DNA of 32,502 nt from Actinomycetales bacterium Ga0077552 (GTDB lineage Bacteria; Actinomycetota; Actinomycetes; Actinomycetales; Microbacteriaceae): assembly GCA_001464255.1 (NCBI GenBank), contig LNFD01000238.1, forward strand, positions 1 to 32,502. Reading direction: 5' to 3'. Below the pieces are notes generated by a model that was given only the letters and a program-made list of their open reading frames with translations, did no database searches and was not told the DNA's origin. Shown one piece after another: positions 9,536 through 17,883 of the stretch; the stretch's first letter is position 1, and every line of letters begins with the position of its first letter. The translations under genes and the position numbers were made by a program.

Positions 9536-9551
9536 GGGGCCGTTCGGCCCC
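9536..9551. promoter_or_regulatory. GC-rich hairpin between divergent genes, upstream of the cold-shock gene
   Basis: GGGGCCG-TT-CGGCCCC perfect inverted repeat. Confidence 0.4.
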
Positions 9552-9661
9552 CGGTGCACTACTGTCAGAACCGAAGTTGATACGCCTCGGCGGTCCGAAC
9601 GTGCGGTGCAAGCAGTACGTGCTCTCGTATAGAGCAGGATTCACGAGTGGTTCGACTGGTG

Positions 9662-9678
9662 GTTTCGACAGTCGAAAC
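9662..9678. promoter_or_regulatory. Hairpin in the cold-shock 5' leader
   Basis: GTTTCGAC-A-GTCGAAAC, perfect 8-bp arms, ending 24 nt before the start codon. Confidence 0.5.
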
Positions 9679-9702
9679 TCCGTGAGTAACAAGGAGTCAG
9701 CA

Positions 9703-9906
9703 ATGACGACAGGCACTGTCAAGTGGTTCAACGCCGAAAAGGGTTTCGGTTTCATCACCCCCGATGACGGAAGCGCCGACGTGTTCGCGCACTTCTCCGC
9801 CATCCAGTCGAACGGGTACCGCTCGCTCGACGAGAACCAGAAGGTCGAATTCGACGTCGCGCAGGGCCCCAAGGGTCTGCAGGCCGAGAACATCCGCCCG
9901 CTCTAG
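9703..9906 (+). CDS. csp: Cold-shock protein (CspA family)
   Basis: [76 protein letters not shown]. Confidence 0.96.
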   Translation: MTTGTVKWFNAEKGFGFITPDDGSADVFAHFSAIQSNGYRSLDENQKVEFDVAQGPKGLQAENIRPL

Positions 9907-9950
9907 TTCCCTCCCCTCGTCTCGAGCCCGCTCGAGCTGAGACACACGAG

Positions 9951-9981
9951 AGCCGCCCCCCGATGACGTGGGGCGGCTTTC
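9951..9981 (+). terminator. Terminator of the cold-shock gene
   Basis: AGCCGCCCC-(10 nt)-GGGGCGGCT followed by TTCG, about 45 nt after the stop codon. Confidence 0.78.
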
Positions 9982-9996
9982 GTCATTCCCGCCCCC

Positions 9997-10838
9997 TCAC
10001 TCGGCGGTGACGAAGTCGATGAGCTGCTCGACCCGGCCGAGCAGCGCCGGGTCGAGATCGGCATAACCGCGCACACTGCCGCGAATACGGCGCCAGGCCG
10101 CCGCGCGATCCGCCGCCGTCTCATGCGGCCAGCCGAGCGCGCGGCACGTGCCGGTCTTCCAGTCCTGCCCGCGCGGAACGTCGGGCCAGGCCGCGATGCC
10201 GACCGCGGCCGGGCGCACCGCCTGCCAGATGTCGATGAACGGATGCCCGATCGCGAGCACGTGCCGGGCATCCACTCGCGCGATCGCCTGCTCGACCAGC
10301 CGCACCTCCTTCGAGCCGGGCACCCAGTGGTCGACGAGCACCCCGACCCGGCGCCCGGGCGAGGGGGCGAAGTCGACGAGCAGCTCGGCGAGGTGGTCGA
10401 CGCCCTCGAGCTGCTCGACCACGACCCCCTCGATGCGCAGGTCGTCGCCCCACACCTGCTCGACGAGCTCGGCGTCGTGCTTGCCCTCGACCCAGATGCG
10501 GCTCGCGCGGGCGACCCGGGCTCGGGCATCCGGCACGGCGCGCGCGACCCGGGCGCTGTCGGCGCCGCGGGGGCGACGAGCCGCACCGGAGCGCCGTCGA
10601 CGAGGAAGCCCGCCCCGAGCGGAAACACGCGCACGCGGCCGTGCCGGTCTTCGAGGTGCACGGTGCCGGCGTCGACGCGCACGACGGCGCCGACGAAGCC
10701 CGCGGCGTTGTCGGCCGCATCCCCGTCGGGCAGCTCGACGACGAGGCCGAGGTCGGCGGGGGTCTCGGGCACGACCGCCCGCCCGCGCGTTCGCCAGTCG
10801 CCGGAGAGCACGTCGGCGCCGTAGGGATCGAAGGTCAC
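9997..10838 (-). pseudogene. DUF3097 family protein, reading frame disrupted
   Basis: N-part VTFDPYGADVLSGDWRTRGR...HLEDRHGRVRVFPLGAGFLVDGAPVRLVAPAA in one frame (GTG 10838); C-part VPDARARVARASRIWVEGKHDAELVEQVWGDDLRIEGVVVEQLEG...GHPFIDIWQAV...PRGQDWKTGTCRALGW in another; switch near 10545-10580. Confidence 0.78.
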
Positions 10839-10854
10839 CCGGCGACGGTACCGG

Positions 10855-11874
10855 TCAGAGGCGGCGGGCCCGCTGCTCCACGCCGAGCTCGCCGTAGGGG
10901 TAGTCGGGAGTTCGCGGCGCGCTCGCGGCGTCGAGGCGCGCGAGCTGCTCGGCGGAGAGCTCGAGATCGGCCGACGCGAGGTTGTCGCGCAGCTGCTCGA
11001 CCGTGCGCGCACCGAGGATGACGGAGGTCATGCCGGGCCGCGTCTGAAGCCAGGCGAGCGCGACGCGCGAGGGCGGCACGCCGTGATCGTCGGCGATCGC
11101 GTGCAGGGCGTCGAGCACGAGCCACGTGCGCTCGTCGGCCGAGCGGCGGTCGTAGGCCTCCATGCCGCGGTTCGGGTCCTCCCCCAGTCGCGTCGCACCG
11201 GTCGGCGCCGCATCGCGGCGGTACTTGCCCGTGAGCCAGCCGCCCCCGAGCGGCCCCCACGGCAGCAGCCCGATGCCGGCGTCGAGCGCGGCCGGCACGA
11301 TCTCGAACTCGATCTCGCGCGCGAGCAGGCTGTACTGCGGCTGCAGCGTCACGGGGGCGTCCATGCCGCGCGCGGCGGCGCGGTGCACGGCCTTCGTCAG
11401 CTGCCAGCCGGTGAAGTTCGACACACCCCAGTACGAGATGAGCCCGGAGCGGATGGAGTCGTCGAGGAAGCTCAGGGTCTCGTCGAGCGGCGTGATCGGG
11501 TCCCACGCGTGCAGCTGGTAGAGGTCGATGTGCTCGACCCCCAGCCGCCGCAGCGAGGCCTCGAGGGCGCGGCGCAGGTGGCGGCGCGAGGTGCCGAGGT
11601 CGTTCGCGTCGTCGCCCATCGGGAAGCGGCCCTTGGTCGCGATGACCATGCGCTCGGCCGTGGCGGGGTTCGCGGCGAGCCAGCGCCCGATGATCTCCTC
11701 GCTGCGGCCGCGGCTGTAGACGTCGGCGCCGTCGATGAGCGTGCCGCCTGCCTCGGCGAAGGCGTCGAGCATGGCGTGGCTCGTCGCTTCGTCCGATTCG
11801 GCGCCGAAGGTCATGGTTCCGAGGGCGAAATCGCTCACGATGGTGCCGGAGTTTCCGAGAGTGCGCTGGGTCAT
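10855..11874 (-). CDS. Aldo/keto reductase
   Basis: FALGTMTFG...GGTLIDGADVYSRGRSEEIIG...VIATKGRF...DLYQLHAWDP...YWGVSNFTGWQL. Confidence 0.92.
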   Translation of the reverse strand: MTQRTLGNSGTIVSDFALGTMTFGAESDEATSHAMLDAFAEAGGTLIDGADVYSRGRSEEIIGRWLAANPATAERMVIATKGRFPMGDDANDLGTSRRHLRRALEASLRRLGVEHIDLYQLHAWDPITPLDETLSFLDDSIRSGLISYWGVSNFTGWQLTKAVHRAAARGMDAPVTLQPQYSLLAREIEFEIVPAALDAGIGLLPWGPLGGGWLTGKYRRDAAPTGATRLGEDPNRGMEAYDRRSADERTWLVLDALHAIADDHGVPPSRVALAWLQTRPGMTSVILGARTVEQLRDNLASADLELSAEQLARLDAASAPRTPDYPYGELGVEQRARRL

Positions 11875-11904
11875 GGGCGCCATGCTAATCGAGATCCGTT
11901 CGCG

Positions 11905-11922
11905 CATCGAATCGATTCGATG
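11905..11922. promoter_or_regulatory. 18-bp perfect palindrome (candidate operator) upstream of the aldo/keto reductase
   Basis: CATCGAATCGATTCGATG reads identically on both strands. Confidence 0.55.
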
Positions 11923-12007
11923 TTGCCCGCCCCCGGCGCCCCGACGCGGTGCCGACGGCCCGCCGCTACAGTGGCCGCATCACGACACGCGATACGAGGG
12001 GGATGCC

Positions 12008-12853
12008 GTGCGCTCGACCGGTCAACTGTTCCGCTGGGGGCTCACGTGCCTGCTGCTGGCCCCCGTCGCCGGCTTCGCATGGTTCACGGCGGGCGGCTCG
12101 GGCGCCGCCACCGGGTTCCTCTGGCTCGCCCTCGCCCTCGTGCTGCTCGGCGGCGGACTCAACGCGGCGGCGATCGTGCGCGGCGTGCGTCGTGTCGGCC
12201 GGGGCGACCTCATGACGAGCCTCGACGGCATGACCGCGGCCGACCGGGCCGGCGACTTCCTCGAGGAGCCGATCGTGCCGCGGCAGCGCGTCATCCTCGT
12301 CGACGGCACGGTCGTGGGCGAGAGAGGCACCGGAACGGGGGCGGCTTCGGGCCCGGAGTCGCGCGGTCAGCGCCGCCGCGTCGGCCTCGCCGCGGCGGCG
12401 GCCCTGCTGGGCCTCGTCGCGTTCGGCGCCTACACGCTCGCCATAGAGCAGCCCCTCGCCACCGCGGAGGGCCAGCTCACGCTCGACGAGGTCTACGCCG
12501 TCTGGAACACGGCCTCGCGCGTCGGGTTCACGATCTCGCTGACCATCTGGGTGGCGCTCTCGCTCGCCATCACGCTCGGCGTCGCCGTGCTCGCGCTGCT
12601 GCCCGCGATCGCCGCCGACCGCATCCTGACGCCGCGGCGCATGCTCGCGGTCGCGTGCATCGCCGGCAGTGTCATCGTGACCGCGGCGTTCGCTCCCTAC
12701 TTCAGCGTCGGTATAAGCCTGCCCGACGACCTGCCCTTCCCCGCGGGCGGCGTGCAGAGCCCCGCGAGCCTCGCGTTCGGGCTCACGGGCGTCGCGCTCA
12801 GCGCCATCGCCATCCTCATCACGGTTCCCGACTGGCGGCGCGCACCCCGCTGA
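12008..12853 (+). CDS. Multi-TM membrane protein of unknown function
   Basis: GTG 12008; VRSTGQLFRWGLTCLLLAPVAGFAWF... several hydrophobic segments, good codon bias. Confidence 0.75.
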   Translation: MRSTGQLFRWGLTCLLLAPVAGFAWFTAGGSGAATGFLWLALALVLLGGGLNAAAIVRGVRRVGRGDLMTSLDGMTAADRAGDFLEEPIVPRQRVILVDGTVVGERGTGTGAASGPESRGQRRRVGLAAAAALLGLVAFGAYTLAIEQPLATAEGQLTLDEVYAVWNTASRVGFTISLTIWVALSLAITLGVAVLALLPAIAADRILTPRRMLAVACIAGSVIVTAAFAPYFSVGISLPDDLPFPAGGVQSPASLAFGLTGVALSAIAILITVPDWRRAPR

Positions 12854-12874
12854 CCGCCCCGCTCACCGGGGCGC

Positions 12875-12904
12875 TTGACACTCGTGCGGTTCTCTGGTTA
12901 GTTA
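12875..12904 (+). promoter_or_regulatory. Putative sigma-70-type promoter of the GntR/ABC operon
   Basis: Consensus -35 TTGACA (12875-12880), 17-18 nt spacer, weak -10 (TTAGTT/TAGTTA) at 12898-12904 overlapping a dyad. Confidence 0.55.
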
Positions 12905-12918
12905 CTTGACTAAGTAAC
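12901..12918. promoter_or_regulatory. Operator-like inverted repeat upstream of the GntR gene
   Basis: GTTACTT-GACT-AAGTAAC, perfect 7-bp arms, 21 nt before the start codon. Confidence 0.65.
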
Positions 12919-12939
12919 CAACACAGAAGGGAGGCTCGC

Positions 12940-13293
12940 GTGGACGACGGTCGACCGATCTTCCTCCAGATCGCCGAGCTGATCGAGAACCAGGTGATCG
13001 ACGGCTCGCTCGTCGAGGGCGCCCAGGTTCCCTCGATCAATGAGTTCGCGGCGTTCCACCGCATCAACCCGGCCACGGCGCTCAAGGGCATCACCCTGCT
13101 CGTCGACGCGGGCGTGCTCTACAAGCGCCGCGGCATCGGCATGTTCGTCGCCGAGGGCGCGCGGGCGCGGCTGCTCGCCGAGCGCCGAGAGCGCTTCGCC
13201 ACCGAGTACGTGCAGCCGCTCGTCGTCGAGGCGCGCGCGCTCGGGCTCACCACCGACCACCTGATCGAGATGATCCGAAAGGGCACCCCATGA
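12940..13293 (+). CDS. GntR family regulator, YtrA-like
   Basis: PIFLQIAELIENQVIDGSLVEGAQVPSINEFAAFHRINPATALKGITLLVDAGVLYKRRGIGMFV; short (117 aa), immediately upstream of ABC genes. Confidence 0.92.
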   Translation: MDDGRPIFLQIAELIENQVIDGSLVEGAQVPSINEFAAFHRINPATALKGITLLVDAGVLYKRRGIGMFVAEGARARLLAERRERFATEYVQPLVVEARALGLTTDHLIEMIRKGTP

Positions 13294-14183
13294 CCACCAT
13301 CGTCGAGGCGCGCGGCCTCACGAAGCGCTATCGCGGCATCACCGCCGTCGACGGCGTCGACTTCCAGATCGCGCGCAACAGCATCACGGGCCTGCTCGGC
13401 CGCAACGGCGCGGGCAAGACCACGCTCATGCACCTGCTCACGGGGCAGGAGTTCGCGACCGAGGGCAGCATCACCGTCGCGGGCGAGAGCCCGGTCGAGA
13501 ATCCTGCTGTGCTCCAGCACACGTGCTTCATCAAGGAGAGCCAGCGCTACCCCGACGACTTCAAGCCGAAGCACGTCTTCGCGGCGGCTCCGGGCTTCTT
13601 CCCGCACTGGGATGCCGACTTCGCGCGCGAGCTCGCCGCCGAGTTCCGGCTGCCGGTCGACCGCCGCATCAAGAAGCTCTCGCGCGGTCAGCTGTCGAGC
13701 GTCGGCATCATCGTCGGGCTCGCCGCGCGGGCGCCGATCACGATCTTCGACGAGCCCTACCTCGGCCTCGACGCGATCGCGCGGCAGGCCTTCTACGACC
13801 GCCTGCTCGCCGACTACGCCGCGCACCCGCGCACGGTCATCCTCTCGACCCACCTCATCGATGAGGTCGCCGACCTGCTCGAGCACGCGCTCGTCATCGA
13901 CAACGGGCGCATCCTCATCGATTCGCCGGTGGATGCCCTGCGCTCCCACGCCGCCACCATCGCCGGCCCGGCCGAGGCCGTCGAGCAGGCGGTCGCGGGC
14001 CTCGAGGTGATCCACCGCGAGCGCCTGGGCGGATTCGTCAGCGCGACGGTCGCCGGCGACACCGAGGCCGCCGCGGGCCGCGCCCGCGCGGCGGGCCTCG
14101 AGGTCGGGCCGGTCTCGCTGCAGCAGCTCATCATCCGCCAGACCGGCGGCACCCCCACCGAGCACGAGGAGGTCTCGCGATGA
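13290..14183 (+). CDS. ABC transporter ATP-binding protein
   Basis: Walker A GRNGAGKTT, signature LSRGQLSSV, Walker B ITIFDEPYLGLD; overlaps the GntR stop by 4 nt. Confidence 0.92.
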   Translation: MTTIVEARGLTKRYRGITAVDGVDFQIARNSITGLLGRNGAGKTTLMHLLTGQEFATEGSITVAGESPVENPAVLQHTCFIKESQRYPDDFKPKHVFAAAPGFFPHWDADFARELAAEFRLPVDRRIKKLSRGQLSSVGIIVGLAARAPITIFDEPYLGLDAIARQAFYDRLLADYAAHPRTVILSTHLIDEVADLLEHALVIDNGRILIDSPVDALRSHAATIAGPAEAVEQAVAGLEVIHRERLGGFVSATVAGDTEAAAGRARAAGLEVGPVSLQQLIIRQTGGTPTEHEEVSR

Positions 14184-14947
14184 CCACGACCACCACCCCC
14201 GCCCCGCTGTCGCTGGCACCGCGACCGCTGTCGACGCGCGTCGCCATCGTGGTGCGCCTGCTGTTCGCCAATCCGTGGACGGCGATCTACACGCCGCTGC
14301 TCATTCTCGGCGTCGTGTTCCTCATGAACATGGCGATCTGGGGGATCGTGCGCGCGAGCATCCCGCCGGAGGGCGAGATGGACGCGTCCATCAACGGCGG
14401 AGTGCTGTTCCTGTTCATCTACATGCTCGTGGTGGCCGTGCAGAGCGTGAACCAGGCCTTCCCGCTCGCACTCGGGTACGGCAGCACGCGACGGGACTTC
14501 GTTCTCGGGTTCGGGGTGTTCGCCCTCATCCTCTCCCTCGGATACTCGGTTCTCCTCGTCGCCGCATCATTGCTCGAGCGCGCGACGGGCGGGTGGGGAA
14601 TCGGCCACAGCTTCTTCACGACCGACGAGCTCTGGCGGGCGGAGTGGTGGGAGGGCTTCACGCTCAGCCTGATCGCCTTCCTGCTCTTCTTCTCGATCGG
14701 TGCCGCCACCGCGTCGGTCTACGTGCGCTGGAAGGCCCTGGGCATGTACGCCTTCTGGGGCGGGCTCGTCTTCCTCGGCATCGGCGGCGCTGCCCTCGTC
14801 ACACTGCTCGGCGCCTGGGGGCAGGTCGGCGAGTTCTTCGTGTGGGCCGGCGTGCTCGGCTCGGCCGCGTGGAGCCTCATCATCACGGCGCTGTGCTGGC
14901 TCGCCGCCTGGGCGATCCTGCGCCGGGCGACGCCCTCGCAGGGCTAG
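14180..14947 (+). CDS. ABC transporter permease/membrane subunit
   Basis: Multi-TM, start overlaps upstream stop (ATGA). Confidence 0.82.
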   Translation: MTTTTTPAPLSLAPRPLSTRVAIVVRLLFANPWTAIYTPLLILGVVFLMNMAIWGIVRASIPPEGEMDASINGGVLFLFIYMLVVAVQSVNQAFPLALGYGSTRRDFVLGFGVFALILSLGYSVLLVAASLLERATGGWGIGHSFFTTDELWRAEWWEGFTLSLIAFLLFFSIGAATASVYVRWKALGMYAFWGGLVFLGIGGAALVTLLGAWGQVGEFFVWAGVLGSAAWSLIITALCWLAAWAILRRATPSQG

Positions 14948-16485
14948 ACCGCGAGAAGCAGGAACCCGGTCACGACGAGCTCGCGCACCCGCGGCAGCAG
15001 ATCGTCACGCAGGGCGCCCTCGTCGACCTCGAGCAGGTCGGCGAGGGCGCCGACGATCTCGGCGACCGTGAGCTCGCCGTCGCTCGCGCCCACGAGGCCC
15101 GCGAGCGCGGCATCCGCCTCGATCGTGCGCGCGAAGCCGCCTCCCTGCCGCAGCCGGATGACCGTGGGGTTCTCCTCCCCCGGCCAGTAGTGGCGCTCCT
15201 CGGTCACGTCGGGGGCGACGTCGAGCCGCAGGGCGCCGAGGCCCGCGTCGTCGATCGCGGCGATGCGGTCGTGCGCGCGCAGGCCCGCGAGCAGGTGGTC
15301 GCCGATGCCGGTCGGCGTGCCGCCGAGCGGAGAGCCGAGCACCTCGGTGCGCAGCAGGCGCACCGCATCCGGCGCCGACGGCCGGCGCAGCACGATGTAG
15401 CCGAACCCGACCGCGGTCACCCCGCGGGCCGCGAAGTCGTCGAGCCACTCGGCGGCGAGCGCGTCGTACTCGGGGGTGCCGACGCGCGTGCCGCCGTCGC
15501 GGATCCACGTGGCGGCGTACTCGGCGGGGCTCTGCCGCTCGCGCTCGACGACCCAGCCGTCGAGGCCGGCCTCGTCGATCCACCGGCGCACTCGCGCGAG
15601 GCCGTCGCCGCCGAGGGCGTCGCGGTACTCCCAGTTGCCGAGCAGGTGCGCCGTGCCCCCGAGGGTCAGGTGCTCGGCGGCGCCGCGCACGACCTCCTCG
15701 ACGATCGCGTCGCCAACCCGGCCGCCGTCGCGGTACTCGTAGACGGGAACGCCCTCGCGGCGCGGCGTGATGACGAAGGGCGGGTTGCTGACGATGCGGT
15801 CGAAGCGCTCGCCCGCGACGGGCGCGTAGAGGTCGCCCTGCCGCAGCTCGACGGCGTCGACGGCGTTGAGGGCGAGCGTCAGCCGGGCCCGGTCGAGCGC
15901 GCGGGCCGAGAGGTCGGTCGCGACGACGCGGCGGGCGTGACGGCCCGCATGCAGCGACTGGATGCCGCAGCCCGTGCCGAGGTCGAGCACCGAGTCGACC
16001 GGCTCGGTGGGGATGAGCGCGGCGAGCGTCAACGAGGCGCCGCCCACGCCGAGCACGTGCTCGGGCGGCAGCGCTCCGCCGACGGCGAGCTCGCCGAGAT
16101 CGGACGCGATGAGCCACTGCACCGCTCCCCCGGCGTCGATCGCCGTGTAGGGCCGCAGGTCGAGCAGCGCTCGGCCGTGCGCGTCGACGAGCCCGAGTGC
16201 CCGGGCGCCCGCGACGCCGAGGCTCGGCAGCGCGCGGCGGAGGGCCTCGTCGGCGACGGGCTCGCCGAGCACAAACAGGCGCGCGAGCTCGGCCGCCGGA
16301 CCATCCGCCGCCTGCAGGACGCGGCGGGCGGGTACCCGGTCGCCGCGCGCGAGCGCCGCGTCGGCCTCGTCACCCCACAGCTGGCGCAGCCGGTCGACCG
16401 TGTAGCCGGCGGCGAGCAGGTCGGCGCGGAGGAGGGCGGTGAGCGGAGCATCCACGCCCCTAGTCAACCTCACCGGGCGCTGCAT
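14944..16485 (-). CDS. Class I SAM-dependent methyltransferase (RsmC/HemK-like NPPF)
   Basis: SVLDLGTGCGIQSLHAGRHARRVVATDLSARALDRARL...FDRIVSNPPFVI; ATG 16485 (MQRPVRLTRG). Confidence 0.85.
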   Translation of the reverse strand: MQRPVRLTRGVDAPLTALLRADLLAAGYTVDRLRQLWGDEADAALARGDRVPARRVLQAADGPAAELARLFVLGEPVADEALRRALPSLGVAGARALGLVDAHGRALLDLRPYTAIDAGGAVQWLIASDLGELAVGGALPPEHVLGVGGASLTLAALIPTEPVDSVLDLGTGCGIQSLHAGRHARRVVATDLSARALDRARLTLALNAVDAVELRQGDLYAPVAGERFDRIVSNPPFVITPRREGVPVYEYRDGGRVGDAIVEEVVRGAAEHLTLGGTAHLLGNWEYRDALGGDGLARVRRWIDEAGLDGWVVERERQSPAEYAATWIRDGGTRVGTPEYDALAAEWLDDFAARGVTAVGFGYIVLRRPSAPDAVRLLRTEVLGSPLGGTPTGIGDHLLAGLRAHDRIAAIDDAGLGALRLDVAPDVTEERHYWPGEENPTVIRLRQGGGFARTIEADAALAGLVGASDGELTVAEIVGALADLLEVDEGALRDDLLPRVRELVVTGFLLLAV

Positions 16486-16550
16486 GATTTTTCCGGCGGA
16501 TGGGGAATAGACCGGCGACGCCCCCGCGTTGCAGGAGGAGTCGCCGCGCA

Positions 16551-16568
16551 TCGATGCGTTCGCATCGA
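16551..16568. promoter_or_regulatory. 18-nt near-palindrome (candidate operator) in the divergent methyltransferase/yceI intergenic region
   Basis: TCGATGCG-TT-CGCATCGA, perfect 8-bp arms. Confidence 0.5.
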
Positions 16569-16641
16569 ATTGCTGCGCACCGTGTCGCGACGTCTCAGAG
16601 CCGACCGGCTCGACCTCGCCACCGACGAAGGAGAACCCCTC

Positions 16642-17205
16642 GTGACCACTCTCACCGCCGACACGATCCCCGGCTACCGCACCGGCACCTGGACCGTCGA
16701 CCACTCGCACACCGAGATCGGCTTCAGCGTGCGCCACCTCGCGATCAGCAAGGTCAAGGGCGTGTTCGAGTCGTTCGACGCGACCGTCATCGCCGCCGAG
16801 AACCCCCTCGAGTCGAGCGTCACCGTGACGGTCGACATGGCCTCGATCAACACCAAGAACGCCGACCGCGACGCGCACCTGCGCACCAACGACTTCTTCG
16901 CGATCGACGAGCACCCGACCATGACCTTCGTGTCGACGGGCCTGCGCATCGAGGGCGACGCCCTGCTGCTCGACGGCGAGCTCACGCTGCGCGGCGTGAC
17001 GAAGGCCATCACCCTCACGGGCGAGTTCGGCGGCATCGCCACCGACCCCTACGGCAATGTGAAGGCGGCGGCGAGCGGCAGCACCGTCATCAGCCGCAGC
17101 GAGTTCGGCGTCAGCTGGAACGCCGCGCTCGAGACCGGCGGGTTCCTGCTCGGCGACGACGTGACGATCACGATCGACGCGCAGTTCGCGCTGCAGGGCG
17201 AGTAG
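16642..17205 (+). CDS. YceI family protein
   Basis: GYRTGTWTVDHSHTEIGFSVRHLAISKVKGVFESFDATV...DFFAIDEHPTMTF...LTLRGVTKAITLTGEF; GTG 16642, AAGGAG RBS. Confidence 0.93.
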   Translation: MTTLTADTIPGYRTGTWTVDHSHTEIGFSVRHLAISKVKGVFESFDATVIAAENPLESSVTVTVDMASINTKNADRDAHLRTNDFFAIDEHPTMTFVSTGLRIEGDALLLDGELTLRGVTKAITLTGEFGGIATDPYGNVKAAASGSTVISRSEFGVSWNAALETGGFLLGDDVTITIDAQFALQGE

Positions 17206-17255
17206 CCGGCAGCGCCGGATGCGGGGCGCTGCGCGCCCCGACCCCTGGCACGACG

Positions 17256-17286
17256 AACGGGGCGGCCCGAAAGGGACCGCCCCGTT
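17256..17286. terminator. Bidirectional terminator between convergent yceI and fasciclin genes
   Basis: AACGGGGCGG-(11 nt)-CCGCCCCGTT. Confidence 0.78.
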
Positions 17287-17304
17287 CTGCTGTCGCTGTC
17301 GCGA

Positions 17305-17703
17305 CTACGGCAGCAGCACCGCGTCGATGACGTGGATGACGCCGTTGTCGCAGACGATGTCGGCCGTGACGACGTTCGCGCCGTTGATCTTCACGCCGTC
17401 GGTCAGGTCGACCGTGAGCTCGGCGCCGTTGACCGTCGCGGCCTTCATGCCGTCGCTCAGGTCGGCGGCGTGCACGGCACCCGGCACGACGTGGAACGTC
17501 AGGATCGACGTGAGGGTCGGGATGTCGGCGAGCAGGCCCTCGACGGTGCCCGCGGGCAGGGCCGCGAACGCCTCGTCGGTGGGGGCGAAGACCGTGAACG
17601 GGCCATCTCCGTTGAGCGTGTCGACGAGGCCGGCAGCGCCGACGGCGGCGACGAGGGTGGTGAACGAACCGGCGCTGACGGCGGTTTCGACGATGGTGGC
17701 CAT
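17305..17703 (-). CDS. Fasciclin (FAS1) domain protein
   Basis: [34 protein letters not shown]...[15 protein letters not shown]...[12 protein letters not shown]. Confidence 0.93.
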   Translation of the reverse strand: MATIVETAVSAGSFTTLVAAVGAAGLVDTLNGDGPFTVFAPTDEAFAALPAGTVEGLLADIPTLTSILTFHVVPGAVHAADLSDGMKAATVNGAELTVDLTDGVKINGANVVTADIVCDNGVIHVIDAVLLP

Positions 17704-17732
17704 GGGGGTCTCTTCTCTTCACGAGGGTCATC

Positions 17733-17751
17733 AGGGCGGTTGCACCGCCCT
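17733..17751. promoter_or_regulatory. Hairpin in the fasciclin gene leader
   Basis: AGGGCGGT-TGC-ACCGCCCT, perfect 8-bp arms, 30 nt upstream of the start. Confidence 0.45.
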
Positions 17752-17883
17752 CCCGACCGGTCTCGATCGGGTAGCCCTCACTCTGGGCCCTCCCACCCCC
17801 CGGGCACCCGTGCGCGGGCAGCGCATCGCCCCCACGCCAGCCGACCATCGCCTGTGCGTCGTGAACAGCAGGTGTCACGATCG

